NCBI RefSeq assembly: GCF_002813325.1
Contig: NZ_PHUG01000001.1
Location: 5,394,001-5,458,000 of the forward strand
DNA length: 64,000 nt
Direction: 5' to 3'
DNA from: Janthinobacterium sp. 64
GTDB taxonomy: Bacteria; Pseudomonadota; Gammaproteobacteria; Burkholderiales; Burkholderiaceae_D
Part shown: piece after piece, positions 36,647 through 45,327 of the stretch
Numbering within the stretch: position 1 is the first letter of the stretch
Layout: the number at the start of each line of letters is the position of its first letter
Notes under the pieces: generated by a model
Told to the model about the DNA's origin: nothing
What the model saw: only the letters and a program-made list of their open reading frames with translations
The model's database searches: none
Made by a program: the position numbers and the translations under genes

Positions 36647-38191
36647 TCAGGCGGCGCGCGGCGGAAAGACGCGCGTCGGCAGGATGGGAATGATCACAAT
36701 CATGGCCAGCGCGATGGCGGCCACGGTGAGGTACAGGTCGGACGAGGTCAGGGTGACGACTTGCGCATGCATGCGCGCACTCAGGCCAGCCCCCAGCCCT
36801 GCCATGTCGACGCCGGCCGGCAGGTTGCCCAGGCGTTCGCTGAGCACCGTCGAATGAAAATGGTTGCGGCGCGTGATCAGCGCATCGAGCACGCCGGTGG
36901 CGACGACGGCCGACATGCCCTTGATGGTGTTGAACCAGGCCGACGCGAACGGGCCATCCTGCGGCGCCAGGCCCGTGGTGGCCAGCAGCAGCAAGGGAAT
37001 CACGGCCATTGGTTGCGCAAAAATCTGCACCGCTTGCAGCAGGTAGAAATGCGTGCGGATCCAGTCCGGCGACATGCGCGCGCCGAGCACGCAGGACAGG
37101 GCCAGCATGCCCAGGCCGATGGCCAGCACCCAGCGGCAGTCGACGGCGCGCAGATTGCACAGGGCGGCCACCAGCGGCAGGGCGATCAGCTGCGGCAGCG
37201 CCACCATCAGCATCACGGGTGCCGTTTGCAGCGGGCGGTAGGCGTGCACCTGCGCCAGGTAGGACGAGGGAATCAGGATCACGGCCAGCAGCACGAACAG
37301 CACGCCGCCCAGGGTCAGCAGGGCGTGGCTGAGGTTACGCCGCGACAGCAGCTGCAGCTTGAAGAACGGCAGCGGGTGCGACCACTCGTTGATGAAGAAC
37401 AGCACCAGCAGCACGGCGCCGCCGCCCAGCAGCACGCAGATCAGCGGCGAATGGAACCAGTTCAGGCGCTCGCCCTGCAGCATGCCGACCACCAGCATGC
37501 TGATGGCGGGCAGGCCAAGCAGCAGGCCGCGCCAGTCGAACTGGCGGAAACGTTCGAGGCGCAGCGGGTCTTGCGGCAAGCCCCAGGACACCATCAGCAG
37601 GGCGACGATGCTGCCCGGGACGACTTGCCAGAACGCCCATTGCCAGCCCAGGGACTCGGTCCAGAAGGCGGCCAGCGGCGTGCCCAGGCTGGGGCCGAAA
37701 GTGGCGCTCAGCGCATAGCCGCCCAGGCCGTACAGCTTGATGTTGGGTGGCAGGAAGCGCAGCGCCACCGTCATCAGCATGGGCGGCAGGGCGCCGCCGG
37801 CCGCGCCCTGCACCACGCGCAGGACCATCAGCACGGACAGATTCGGCGCGAACGGGCACAGCACGCCGGCAGCCATGCAGACGATGATGGCGGTGGCCGT
37901 CAGGCGGCGCAGCGAAAAGGTGACGGAGCACCACGGCGCAAAGGCCATGGCCGACACCGAGGCGGCCGCATACAGGGCCATGAGCCAGCTGGCGTCGTCG
38001 CGAGAAATACCCATGGCGCCGCGGATGTCGGCCAGCGCGACCTTGGTGATGTTTTCATTCAGGCCGGACACCAGCACGGCCAGCAGCACGCCGGCCAGGC
38101 CCGTGGCCAGGCGCAGGCCGAAGATAGGAGGTGCGGGAGGAGCAGACGGCGCGGCCGCGGGGGCGGCGCCGGGAAGGGGGACAGCAGACAC
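36647..38191 (-). CDS. MFS multidrug exporter, DHA2 (EmrB) type
   Basis: 514 residues with about 14 membrane helices. Motifs include LNENITKVALADIRGAMGISRDDASWLMALYAAA and the antiporter motif C-like region GGYALSATFGPSLGTPLAAF. The N-terminal 25 residues are Ala/Pro-rich. DHA2 pumps expel drugs or organic acids using the proton gradient. First gene of the four-gene efflux unit, 26 bases before the adaptor gene. Confidence 0.93.
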   Translation of the reverse strand: MSAVPLPGAAPAAAPSAPPAPPIFGLRLATGLAGVLLAVLVSGLNENITKVALADIRGAMGISRDDASWLMALYAAASVSAMAFAPWCSVTFSLRRLTATAIIVCMAAGVLCPFAPNLSVLMVLRVVQGAAGGALPPMLMTVALRFLPPNIKLYGLGGYALSATFGPSLGTPLAAFWTESLGWQWAFWQVVPGSIVALLMVSWGLPQDPLRLERFRQFDWRGLLLGLPAISMLVVGMLQGERLNWFHSPLICVLLGGGAVLLVLFFINEWSHPLPFFKLQLLSRRNLSHALLTLGGVLFVLLAVILIPSSYLAQVHAYRPLQTAPVMLMVALPQLIALPLVAALCNLRAVDCRWVLAIGLGMLALSCVLGARMSPDWIRTHFYLLQAVQIFAQPMAVIPLLLLATTGLAPQDGPFASAWFNTIKGMSAVVATGVLDALITRRNHFHSTVLSERLGNLPAGVDMAGLGAGLSARMHAQVVTLTSSDLYLTVAAIALAMIVIIPILPTRVFPPRAA

Positions 38192-38297
38192 AGGGAACTC
38201 CGTGGATGAGGATCAGTCCACGCAGTATAGGTAGCCGTTAATCTTGTGAAAATTGATAATTAAGGAAGTGTGAATTGCGTCTGGCGCAACGATGGGT

Positions 38298-38324
38298 GGG
38301 GTCGGACCCTGTGGATCTGACCCC
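38298..38324. repeat. GGGGTC-type palindromic repeat, unit 1
   Basis: GGGGTCGGACCC followed after six bases by TCTGACCCC: inverted GGGGTCnGA / TCnGACCCC half-sites making a short hairpin. The same half-sites recur at 38392-38419. It is intergenic between the LysR gene and the MFS gene. This looks like a dispersed REP-type repeat. Confidence 0.7.
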
Positions 38325-38382
38325 GGTCTTTATCGTTGGGTTTGGCGTCTGGCGGGTGAATTCAAATCAAACTCCCCCCCAA

Positions 38383-39318
38383 TCAAATGCCGGGGTCAGA
38401 CCCGCAAGAGTCTGACCCCGTGCACAAGTCCTTGATCATGCGGCGCAGCCAGCGGTGCGCATGGTCGTGGTCGAGGCGCGGGTGCCAGGCCTGGAACACT
38501 TCCACGCTGTCGACGGGAATTGGCAGTTCGAACGTGCGCAGCTTCAGGCCCAGGCGTTCGACGATGGCCAGCAGCGGCGTGGGCATCAGCGGCAGCAGCA
38601 GGCGCGAATCGGCCACGGCGAAGATGGCCGACTGGAAGTTGGGGCTGATCAGCGAAACCCGGCGCGTGTAGCCACGCTCGGCCAGGGCAGTGTCGAACGG
38701 GCCGCGCGCCAGGCCGCGCCGCGAGACGCTGATATGTTCGTACTCGGTAAAGCTGTCCAGGTTGATGGGGCCGTCGAAGAGCGGGTGGTCGCTGCGGGCG
38801 ATGCCGACAAAGCCGCTGCTAAACAGCTGCTGCAGCTTGATATCGGGTGCAAAGGCGCGCCGCGCGCTGATGTACAGGTCGATGCGGCCCGCGTGCAAGG
38901 CGTCGTTTTCCGTGGCGCCGTCGCCTTCGGGCACGAAGCGCAGCACCGTGTGCGGCGCGTGCACGGCCAGCAGGTCGCGCAGCTTGCCGCCGTAGGCGCC
39001 GACAAACACGTCGTTGGCGCACAGGCTGAAGGTGCGTTCCAGGGTGCGCAGGTCGATCTCACGACCGGATGTGAAAATGGCGTGCGCCTGCTCCACCACG
39101 CCGCGCACCTGCTCGCGCAATTCCAGCGCACGCGGGGTGGGCGCCAGGCCCCGCCCGGAGCGCACGAAGACGGGGTCGCCGATAGCGTCGCGGATGCGCG
39201 CCAGGGTGCGGCTCATGGCCGGCGCGCTCAGGTTCATGCGCCGCGCGGCGGCCACGGCGCTGCCTTCCTCGAGCAGGATGTCGAGGGCAACGAGCAGGTT
39301 CAGGTCGGGGAGTTTCAT
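38383..39318 (-). CDS. LysR-family transcriptional regulator
   Basis: 311 residues. The N-terminus MKLPDLNLLVALDILLEEGSAVAAARRMNLSAPAMSRTLARIRD is the helix-turn-helix of the NodD/LeuO-like subgroup, followed by an effector-binding domain (about 88-300). It lies upstream of the efflux operon on the same strand, 191 bases away, and may regulate it. The last 13 residues, CTGSDSCGSDPGI, are encoded by the GGGGTC-type repeat at 38392-38419, so the C-terminal tail appears to come from a repeat insertion rather than the ancestral gene. Confidence 0.9.
   Translation of the reverse strand: MKLPDLNLLVALDILLEEGSAVAAARRMNLSAPAMSRTLARIRDAIGDPVFVRSGRGLAPTPRALELREQVRGVVEQAHAIFTSGREIDLRTLERTFSLCANDVFVGAYGGKLRDLLAVHAPHTVLRFVPEGDGATENDALHAGRIDLYISARRAFAPDIKLQQLFSSGFVGIARSDHPLFDGPINLDSFTEYEHISVSRRGLARGPFDTALAERGYTRRVSLISPNFQSAIFAVADSRLLLPLMPTPLLAIVERLGLKLRTFELPIPVDSVEVFQAWHPRLDHDHAHRWLRRMIKDLCTGSDSCGSDPGI
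38392..38419. repeat. GGGGTC-type palindromic repeat, unit 2
   Basis: GGGGTCAGACCC and GTCTGACCCC separated by six bases form a perfect hairpin. Related to 38298-38324, 67 bases away in the same arrangement. It lies inside the 3' end of the LysR gene and encodes its tail. Confidence 0.75.
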
Positions 39319-39352
39319 GCGCCGATTATAGCCCGGGGGCCAGCGCCAGCGC

Positions 39353-39375
39353 TGCGCCGGCAGGACGCCGGCGCA
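39353..39375 (-). terminator. Terminator-like hairpin after the UPF0149 gene
   Basis: TGCGCCGGC / GCCGGCGCA is a perfect nine-pair GC-rich stem with a five-base loop, 21 bases beyond the stop of the UPF0149 gene and upstream of the LysR gene on the same strand. There is no T-run, so it may only slow transcription or protect the RNA end. Confidence 0.4.
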
Positions 39376-39395
39376 ACAGGGATGCTACTGCGCGA

Positions 39396-40094
39396 TTACT
39401 CGGCTGCCGGCTCGGCGCCGCAGCATTTCTTGAACTTCTTGCCGCTGCCGCAAGGGCAGTCGTCGTTGCGGCCCACTTTCGGCTCTTCGCGCTTCATGGT
39501 TTGCACCGGTGCCTTGCGGCGCGGGACCCAGAAACGGTGGATGGCCGGCAGGTTTGCTTCCAGTTCCTGCGCCAGCTTGTGCGCCTTGACCGGGTCTTCC
39601 ACCAGTTTCAGCTCTTCTTCCTTGATTTCGTCGGCGCCCAGCAGGTAGATAGGCTGCATCAGCTCGGCCACTTCGGAATCCCAGATCTCGTTCCATGAGC
39701 CCGGACGCAGTTCCATGCCGTCCCAGAAGCCCCAGCACCAGGCTTCGGCGTCGATCAGGGTCTGGCCTTCGTAGTCGTGCTCGACGAACAGGGCTTCGAA
39801 TTCTTTCGGCGCGACTTCAAACGTCACCAGCACTTCGTTCATGAAGCGCATGATCAGGTTGACGATGCGCTCTTCTTCCTTGCTGTTCTTGAATTTTGGC
39901 GCATCTTCGGCATCTTCGCCCCACACGCGCGGCAACCATTCGGCCGGCATGATCGGTTCCGGACCGATGGCGACGGCCGTCAGATAGCCGTGCAGCATAT
40001 CCATGGTCATCGCGTCCTCGGAGCAGCGCTCCGACAACAGGAATTGGTCTAATTCGTCGAATTCTTTTTCTGATAATGGCTGTTCGAGTTGCAT
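39396..40094 (-). CDS. UPF0149 (YecA-like) protein with SEC-C zinc motif
   Basis: 232 residues. The UPF0149 helical domain (about 1-170) includes [31 protein letters not shown] and [15 protein letters not shown]. The C-terminal SEC-C motif (about 210-228) is [20 protein letters not shown], which binds zinc. Family members associate with ribosomes or SecA-related processes; precise role unclear. The start [16 protein letters not shown] at 40094 fits the domain boundary; the longer frame reaches into the divergent promoter region. Confidence 0.92.
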   Translation of the reverse strand: MQLEQPLSEKEFDELDQFLLSERCSEDAMTMDMLHGYLTAVAIGPEPIMPAEWLPRVWGEDAEDAPKFKNSKEEERIVNLIMRFMNEVLVTFEVAPKEFEALFVEHDYEGQTLIDAEAWCWGFWDGMELRPGSWNEIWDSEVAELMQPIYLLGADEIKEEELKLVEDPVKAHKLAQELEANLPAIHRFWVPRRKAPVQTMKREEPKVGRNDDCPCGSGKKFKKCCGAEPAAE

Positions 40095-40197
40095 GGCTTG
40101 CTCTTTGATTGAATGTAAGTCGCCAGTATACGCCTTGCTGCGGCTTGCCGCCGAAGTGTTTGCACCGGCGGCCCGCGCGCGCCTTACAATGTCGCTT

Positions 40198-41211
40198 ATG
40201 CACAATGAAAACCAGCCGCACGAGGACGACCGGCCCGTCCATCCCTTTTCCGCCCTGAGCCCCGATTGCGTGCTCGACGCCCTCGACAGTGTGGGCTTGC
40301 GCGGCGATGGCCGCCTGCTGGCCCTGAACAGCTATGAAAATCGCGTCTACCAGGTGGGCATCGAAGACAGTGCGCCCCTGGTGGCCAAGTTTTACCGTCC
40401 CGCGCGCTGGACCGATACGGCCATCCTGGAAGAGCACGCGTTCGTGTCCGAGCTGGTCGAGCGCGAAATCCAGGTGGTGCCGGCACTGTCCATCAACGGC
40501 AGCACCCTGCACCAGTACCAGGGCTTCCGCTTTGCCGTCTTCCCCCGCCACGGCGGCCGCGCGCCCGAGCTGGACGACCCGGCCACGCTGGAATGGATAG
40601 GGCGCTTCATCGGCCGCATCCACGCCGTCGGCGCGCTGTCCAGTTACAAGGAACGTCCGGCGCTCGACCGCCAGACGTTCGGCGTCGAACCGCGCGAGTT
40701 TCTGCTGGAAGGTAATTTCCTGCCGCCCGAACTGCTGGCCGCCTATTCCAGCGTGGCGCAGCAGGCGCTCGACGGCGTCAAGCGCTGCTATGACCGCGCG
40801 GGCGACGTGGCCATGCTGCGCACGCACGGCGATTGCCATGGCGGCAACGTGCTGTGGACGGACGCTGGCCCCCATTTCGTCGATTTCGACGATAGCCGCA
40901 TGGGACCAGCCATCCAGGACCTGTGGATGATGCTGTCGGGCGAGCGCAGCGACCAGGTGCGGCAGATGAGCGACATCCTGGCCGGCTACGAAGACTTTTG
41001 CGATTTCGACCCGCGCCAGCTGTACCTGGTCGAAGCGCTGCGCACCCTGCGCCTGATCCATTATTCGGCCTGGCTGGCGCGCCGCTGGGACGATCCCGCC
41101 TTCCCCGTCGCCTTCCCGTGGTTTAACACGCAGCGCTACTGGCAGGACCGCATCCTTGAACTCAGGGAGCAGGTGGCGCTGATGGATGAAGCGCCATTGT
41201 GGCCTGTCTGA
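40198..41211 (+). CDS. srkA: Stress-response serine/threonine kinase SrkA (YihE/RdoA family)
   Basis: 337-residue cytosolic APH-fold kinase. Catalytic block [11 protein letters not shown] and metal-binding [20 protein letters not shown] are the family signature. N-terminal [39 protein letters not shown] also matches. In E. coli SrkA counteracts envelope stress and MazEF-linked death. ATG 40198 (MHNENQ) was chosen; ATG 40189 three codons upstream is equally possible, and neither has a clear ribosome site. Divergent from the UPF0149 gene. Confidence 0.94.
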   Translation: MHNENQPHEDDRPVHPFSALSPDCVLDALDSVGLRGDGRLLALNSYENRVYQVGIEDSAPLVAKFYRPARWTDTAILEEHAFVSELVEREIQVVPALSINGSTLHQYQGFRFAVFPRHGGRAPELDDPATLEWIGRFIGRIHAVGALSSYKERPALDRQTFGVEPREFLLEGNFLPPELLAAYSSVAQQALDGVKRCYDRAGDVAMLRTHGDCHGGNVLWTDAGPHFVDFDDSRMGPAIQDLWMMLSGERSDQVRQMSDILAGYEDFCDFDPRQLYLVEALRTLRLIHYSAWLARRWDDPAFPVAFPWFNTQRYWQDRILELREQVALMDEAPLWPV

Positions 41212-41336
41212 CCTAAACGCCCGAAAAGGGCGGTAAAAGGTGCTCTTCTTGCCGCGCTGATTTGCAGGCGCTTACTCGATAATGGTGTTAATAAATTCCC
41301 ATAAGCAAAAGAATTCACCCGAATAAGCGAGAAATC

Positions 41337-43772
41337 ATGCAAGCACAGCAAAATCCGCGCCAGGCCGCCTCCCTCACCGTCGCGTATTGCGCCGACGATG
41401 AGTTCGACCAGGACAGCATGGTCTCGCTGCATGATTTCAAGGACCTGGAGCGCAAGGCGGAAGCACCAGCCGTCGCCATCGCGCCCGAACCGCAACCCGA
41501 ACCGCAAGCCGAGCCGGCAGCCGTAGCCGATGCCAGGGCGCCCGCCGCCGAACGCCAGAAAATGGAATTGAAAGCCATCCACGAGGCGATTGCCCGCGTG
41601 GAAGCGGAAGCGAAGGCCACGTGCGCCGCCGAAAGCCGCGCGCTGGCCGAGGCGCGCGTGCGCTCGCTGGCCGAGGACCGCGCCGCCATCGACGCGGCCG
41701 CCGCAGCCGCCGCACAGCAAAATGCGCAGGCAGCCGAAGAAGCGATTGCCGCCAACCGCGAACGCCTCGACACCATGCGCGCCGCCGCGCAAGCGAGCGT
41801 GGCCCGCCTGGAAGCCGTCAAGCAGGAAACGGCCGAACTGCGCGCGCGCGTGGAATCGGACAATGAAATCCGCCTGGCCGCCGAACAGCGTTCGCGCGCC
41901 GAGCAGGAAAGCCGCTTGCGCGCCAGCGAGCAAGTGGCCGTGCAGTCGGAACTGGCCGAACAAGCGGCCCGCGCCGCCGAAGAATTGCAGGTGCAGACGG
42001 AGCAGGCGCGCCTGCAAGCCGTCGAGCGCGTCGCCGCCGTGCAGGCGGCCAAGGAAGAAATGGTGGGCATCGCCTCGGCCGACGCCAGAGTCGCCGTGCT
42101 GGCGCGTGAACGCGAGCGCCATGCGCACGGCGCGCGCCAGACGGCGCAGATGCTGGCCGAAGCGGAAAGCGAAGCGCTGGACTTGACGGTGCAGCGCGAG
42201 CGCGCCGACCAGATCGCGCTGGAATCGGCGTTCAACCGAGCCGCCGCCGAAGTGCGCGCCCTGGAAGAAGCGCGCGCGCTGGCGCACCTGGAACAGGAAC
42301 GCGAAGCCATCGCGCTGGCGCAGGCGGAATCGGAACGCCATGCTGCCCAATCGCTGCGTTTGCGCCTGCAGACGGAAAAAGAATTGCGCGACGCTGCCAT
42401 TCACCGCGAGCGCCTGGAAATGGTCGCCGTGGCCAGCGCGCAGGCGCGCCGCGATGCCGACGTGCGCATCCTGGCCGCCACCGAGGCGCGCATCGAAGTG
42501 GACCGCCAGCTGCGCGCCGTGGCGCTGGCCCGCGTGACGGCCGAACAGGATGCGGAAATCGCCGGCCACGCCAGGCTGGAAGTGGAAACGGCCGCGCTGG
42601 AACAGACCAAGGTTCGCGAAGCGGCCGAACAGGCAGCCGCCGTGGCGGCAGCCCGCGAACTGGAAGAGCAGCAGCGCGCCGCCAGCCTGGCGCACGAACG
42701 CGCCGAGCTGGCGCGCCAGGCGTCGGAACTGGCCGCCAGCCAGAACGACGCCGAGCAGGCCGCAGTCGATGCCGGCAAGGCGACCCTGGCTGCGCAGGTA
42801 CAAGCGTCGCAACTGGCGCAGGAAAAAGCTTTGCAGGCAGAGCAGTTGCTGCAGGCGGAGCAGGAGCGCCAGGCCGCCGAACAAGCCGCCATCGCCGCCT
42901 TGAAAGAAAAACTGGAAGCGGAAGCGCTGGCGAGCAACGCGGCGCAGGAACGCATCGCCGCCGAAGGCGCGCAAGCGGCACTGCTGCGCGGCCAGCACGC
43001 GGCAGAACTGGCCTTGCGGGAAGCGGCGCAAAAGGAAGCGGACGCCATCCGCATCCTGATGGACCAGGCGCTGGTCGAAGGCGAACAGAAAGCGGCTGCC
43101 GCGCAAGCCGTGCAGGCGCAGGCGCGCCTGGCTGTGGAACTGGGACAAGTGCATAGCGAGCGCGCCCGCGTCGAAGAAGACAAGGCGCAAGCGGCCGATG
43201 CGCTGCTGGCGTCCGAGCGCGATTTCGTCGCTGCCGAACGCGAGTCGCTGGCCTTGATCGCGCAAAAACTGGTGCAGCAGCGCCAGACCAGCAGCGCCGA
43301 AGAGCGCGCCTCGCAAGCCATCGCCGGCCGCCTGGAAGCGGAAAAGCAGGCGACAGCGGCCGCCGAAGCGCGCGCCACCATGGAACAGCAGGCGCTCGAC
43401 GCCATGCGCCAGCGCGAGCAGCTGGAACGGGCCGCACAGCAGGCCGCCAGCGAAAAGCTCGACGCGCAGCAAGCCTTGCTGGCCAGCGCCCAGGCCCATG
43501 CGGCTCTGCAGCGCAAGGCCGCCGAGACGACGCGCGCGATGGCGGCCGCCAGGCAGCAGTTGCTGGAGCAGGACACGGCGCGCGCGCAGCAGCAAGAGCG
43601 CGAACTGGCCGCCCTGCGCGCCAGCCTGGAGCAGCCGCAAAGCGCGTTTTCCAGCTCCCTGACCGCCGCCCGCGCGAAAGCCGAACAAGTCAGTTCGGCC
43701 AGTTTGACGCGTGAAGTGATCGAGCGATTGACGCAGCCGAATGATGCTGGCGCCGTCTGGCGTTCGCGCTAG
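41337..43772 (+). CDS. Giant Ala/Glu-rich coiled-coil protein of unknown function
   Basis: 811 residues. After a 50-residue N-terminal segment (SLTVAYCADDEFDQDSMVSLHDF) and a Pro/Glu/Ala linker (EPQPEPQAEPAA), about 70-760 is almost uninterrupted charged-alanine coiled coil (repeated AxxEREA-, AAEQAA-type heptads) with very few Gly or Pro. The C-terminal 50 residues (SSSLTAARAKAEQVSSASLTREVIERLTQP) differ. No signal peptide, membrane helix or enzyme motif. Predicted cytosolic rod, like bacterial cytoskeletal coiled-coil proteins. I recognise no family. Weak Shine-Dalgarno (GCGAGAAA). A 125-base gap separates it from srkA. A long antisense frame over it is a shadow of its biased codons. Confidence 0.85.
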   Translation: MQAQQNPRQAASLTVAYCADDEFDQDSMVSLHDFKDLERKAEAPAVAIAPEPQPEPQAEPAAVADARAPAAERQKMELKAIHEAIARVEAEAKATCAAESRALAEARVRSLAEDRAAIDAAAAAAAQQNAQAAEEAIAANRERLDTMRAAAQASVARLEAVKQETAELRARVESDNEIRLAAEQRSRAEQESRLRASEQVAVQSELAEQAARAAEELQVQTEQARLQAVERVAAVQAAKEEMVGIASADARVAVLARERERHAHGARQTAQMLAEAESEALDLTVQRERADQIALESAFNRAAAEVRALEEARALAHLEQEREAIALAQAESERHAAQSLRLRLQTEKELRDAAIHRERLEMVAVASAQARRDADVRILAATEARIEVDRQLRAVALARVTAEQDAEIAGHARLEVETAALEQTKVREAAEQAAAVAAARELEEQQRAASLAHERAELARQASELAASQNDAEQAAVDAGKATLAAQVQASQLAQEKALQAEQLLQAEQERQAAEQAAIAALKEKLEAEALASNAAQERIAAEGAQAALLRGQHAAELALREAAQKEADAIRILMDQALVEGEQKAAAAQAVQAQARLAVELGQVHSERARVEEDKAQAADALLASERDFVAAERESLALIAQKLVQQRQTSSAEERASQAIAGRLEAEKQATAAAEARATMEQQALDAMRQREQLERAAQQAASEKLDAQQALLASAQAHAALQRKAAETTRAMAAARQQLLEQDTARAQQQERELAALRASLEQPQSAFSSSLTAARAKAEQVSSASLTREVIERLTQPNDAGAVWRSR

Positions 43773-43782
43773 GCTCGAACGT

Positions 43783-44736
43783 TTAAAACTTCCTGCCCAC
43801 GCCCACCAAAATCACATCCGCATCGCGGTGATAATCGGTGATGACCCGGTTCCACGCCACTTGCGCCAGCCAGTGGCGGTCGACGTGGTAGCGGGCCACG
43901 GCTGACAGCAAGCCTGTCAGGCGCGCGTCGTGGCCCTTGGTGTCGCGGCCGTCCCAGGCCACGTATGGGCCGGCGCCCATGCCGAATTCCACCTTTTCAT
44001 TGAGCGAGCGGATCAGCCACAGTTGAGCGGCCGCGCCGCGCCGGTGTGCCAGCGCCGTGCTGCCTTCGTCGATGAGGGTGGCGCTCCAGTCCACGTATTT
44101 TCCCGCGGCGCGCCGGTATTCCAGCGTGAACGGACGCGAGGATTCGGAGCGCAAGCTGTTGACGATGGTGTGGCCGGTCGATAAGGTCAAGGTGTCGTCA
44201 TACGCCCAGTTCTGCAAGTGCAGCTTGGCACCCGGCACGCCGTCATAGCGGTAGCCGGCGCCGATCAGCAGGTGCGTGGTAGTGTCCTTGCCGCTGGGGC
44301 GGATGCGGTTGAGCTGTGCTTGCGCATACCAGCGGTTGTCGAATTGCCAGCGTGCCTGCAGGCTGGCGATGGAACCCCAGCCGTGGTCATTGTCGAAATT
44401 GTGCGGCGCTTCGTCCGTCCTGGCCGTGTCGAAGAAAAAATAGCGCCCCACGCCGGCGCCCAGCATCAGCCCCTGGACCACGTTTTTCGTGCGCAGCCAG
44501 ACCTGGCACGCCATGCCGTCGCGATGATGGTCTTCTGGATGCCCCTCGTTGATATACGACAGGCTCAGCGCATTGTAATTGCCCACCAGCTGCGTGTAGC
44601 TGATGGCGGCGACAAAGGTGCGCTCCCTGGTCGAGTGTACTTTCAAGGCGCCGGCCATGCCGGAGATATCCTGTGCCTGGGCGGACAGGGGCAGCGAGGC
44701 GGCCAGCAGGGCCAGGAAGGTCGATTGTATGCGCAT
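43783..44736 (-). CDS. Outer-membrane beta-barrel protein, function unknown
   Basis: 317 residues. The signal peptide MRIQSTFLALLAASLPLSAQAQ is cleaved near 22. The mature part alternates hydrophobic residues with many aromatic ones (GYRYDG, WQFDNRWYAQAQLNRI, RYHVDRHWLAQVAWNRVITDYHR) and ends in a terminal phenylalanine (VGVGRKF), the outer-membrane insertion signal. About 12 strands are plausible. No family recognised. Converges with the coiled-coil gene ten bases away. Confidence 0.8.
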   Translation of the reverse strand: MRIQSTFLALLAASLPLSAQAQDISGMAGALKVHSTRERTFVAAISYTQLVGNYNALSLSYINEGHPEDHHRDGMACQVWLRTKNVVQGLMLGAGVGRYFFFDTARTDEAPHNFDNDHGWGSIASLQARWQFDNRWYAQAQLNRIRPSGKDTTTHLLIGAGYRYDGVPGAKLHLQNWAYDDTLTLSTGHTIVNSLRSESSRPFTLEYRRAAGKYVDWSATLIDEGSTALAHRRGAAAQLWLIRSLNEKVEFGMGAGPYVAWDGRDTKGHDARLTGLLSAVARYHVDRHWLAQVAWNRVITDYHRDADVILVGVGRKF

Positions 44737-44880
44737 GACGTTTTCCAGTGACGGGTGACTACACGCTAACGACGGGCTGACACAGCATCATGCGATTGCG
44801 CAAGCATCTTGCACATTGATTACATTTGTAAATGGTTTAGCCAGAATGCGGCACGAGAAGATACTGAGGAGGAGAGGGAA

Positions 44881-44908
44881 GCGCCGGCCTGGAAAGGCTG
44901 GCCGGCGC
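44881..44908 (-). terminator. GC-rich hairpin at the end of the ter cluster
   Basis: GCGCCGGCC / GGCCGGCGC is a perfect nine-pair stem with a ten-base loop, 20 bases past the last gene of the ter cluster. It lacks a T-run on the minus strand, so it is a weak or factor-assisted terminator candidate. Confidence 0.5.
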
Positions 44909-44928
44909 GGAACGACGAAAATGCGGTA

Positions 44929-45303
44929 TTACTGGCTCAATACGACTTTATCGGCAAAATATTCCGTCTCGCCGAAGCATTGCGTGGGCACGCCCTTGTG
45001 CTGGCTGTAGGTGACGAGAATGCGCTTGCCGGCGGCGGCCGTCAATTGCTTCGCCACCTCGTCATCGCGCACGCTGAACTGGAATTTTTCCGGGATGGTG
45101 CCTGGCAGTGCCGTCAGCAGCAATTCACCTTCCCATGTCTTGCAGATCCAGCCCCGCTTGGAGAACTTTTGCAGGTAGCCCGCCCGTTCGCCTTCCGAGT
45201 ACGAGAAGCTGAGGGCCATCCACGTGTAGGCTGCCAGCAGCAGGAAGCCGGCCACGAGGAAGATGGCAAAGGCGAAGGTGACTTTTTTGGTCGTAGGGGT
45301 CAT
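44929..45303 (-). CDS. Small membrane-anchored protein at the end of the ter cluster
   Basis: 124 residues. One N-terminal membrane helix (about 8-31, VTFAFAIFLVAGFLLLAAYTWMAL), then a periplasm-facing or cytosol-facing globular part with FSYSEGERAGYLQKFSKRGWICKTWEGELLL and a conserved-looking QHKGVPTQCFGETEYF. Two cysteines could form a disulfide. Similar small proteins occur in many bacteria without known function. It starts 24 bases after the terA stop on the same strand and may be co-transcribed. Confidence 0.78.
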   Translation of the reverse strand: MTPTTKKVTFAFAIFLVAGFLLLAAYTWMALSFSYSEGERAGYLQKFSKRGWICKTWEGELLLTALPGTIPEKFQFSVRDDEVAKQLTAAAGKRILVTYSQHKGVPTQCFGETEYFADKVVLSQ

Positions 45304-45327
45304 GGTTGGGTTGTCTAGGTAAAAGGA

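Noticed and set aside
40094..40198. Longer N-terminal extensions of the UPF0149 and SrkA genes across their shared upstream region
   Set aside because: Both open frames continue into each other's promoter region. The extensions are low-complexity Arg/Ala sequence and the known domains start at the chosen codons.
41136..43688. 850-codon minus-strand open frame over the coiled-coil gene
   Set aside because: The repetitive Ala/Glu codons on the plus strand leave the opposite frame free of stops. The product is Gly/Arg/Leu/Phe-rich low-complexity sequence without a start signal.
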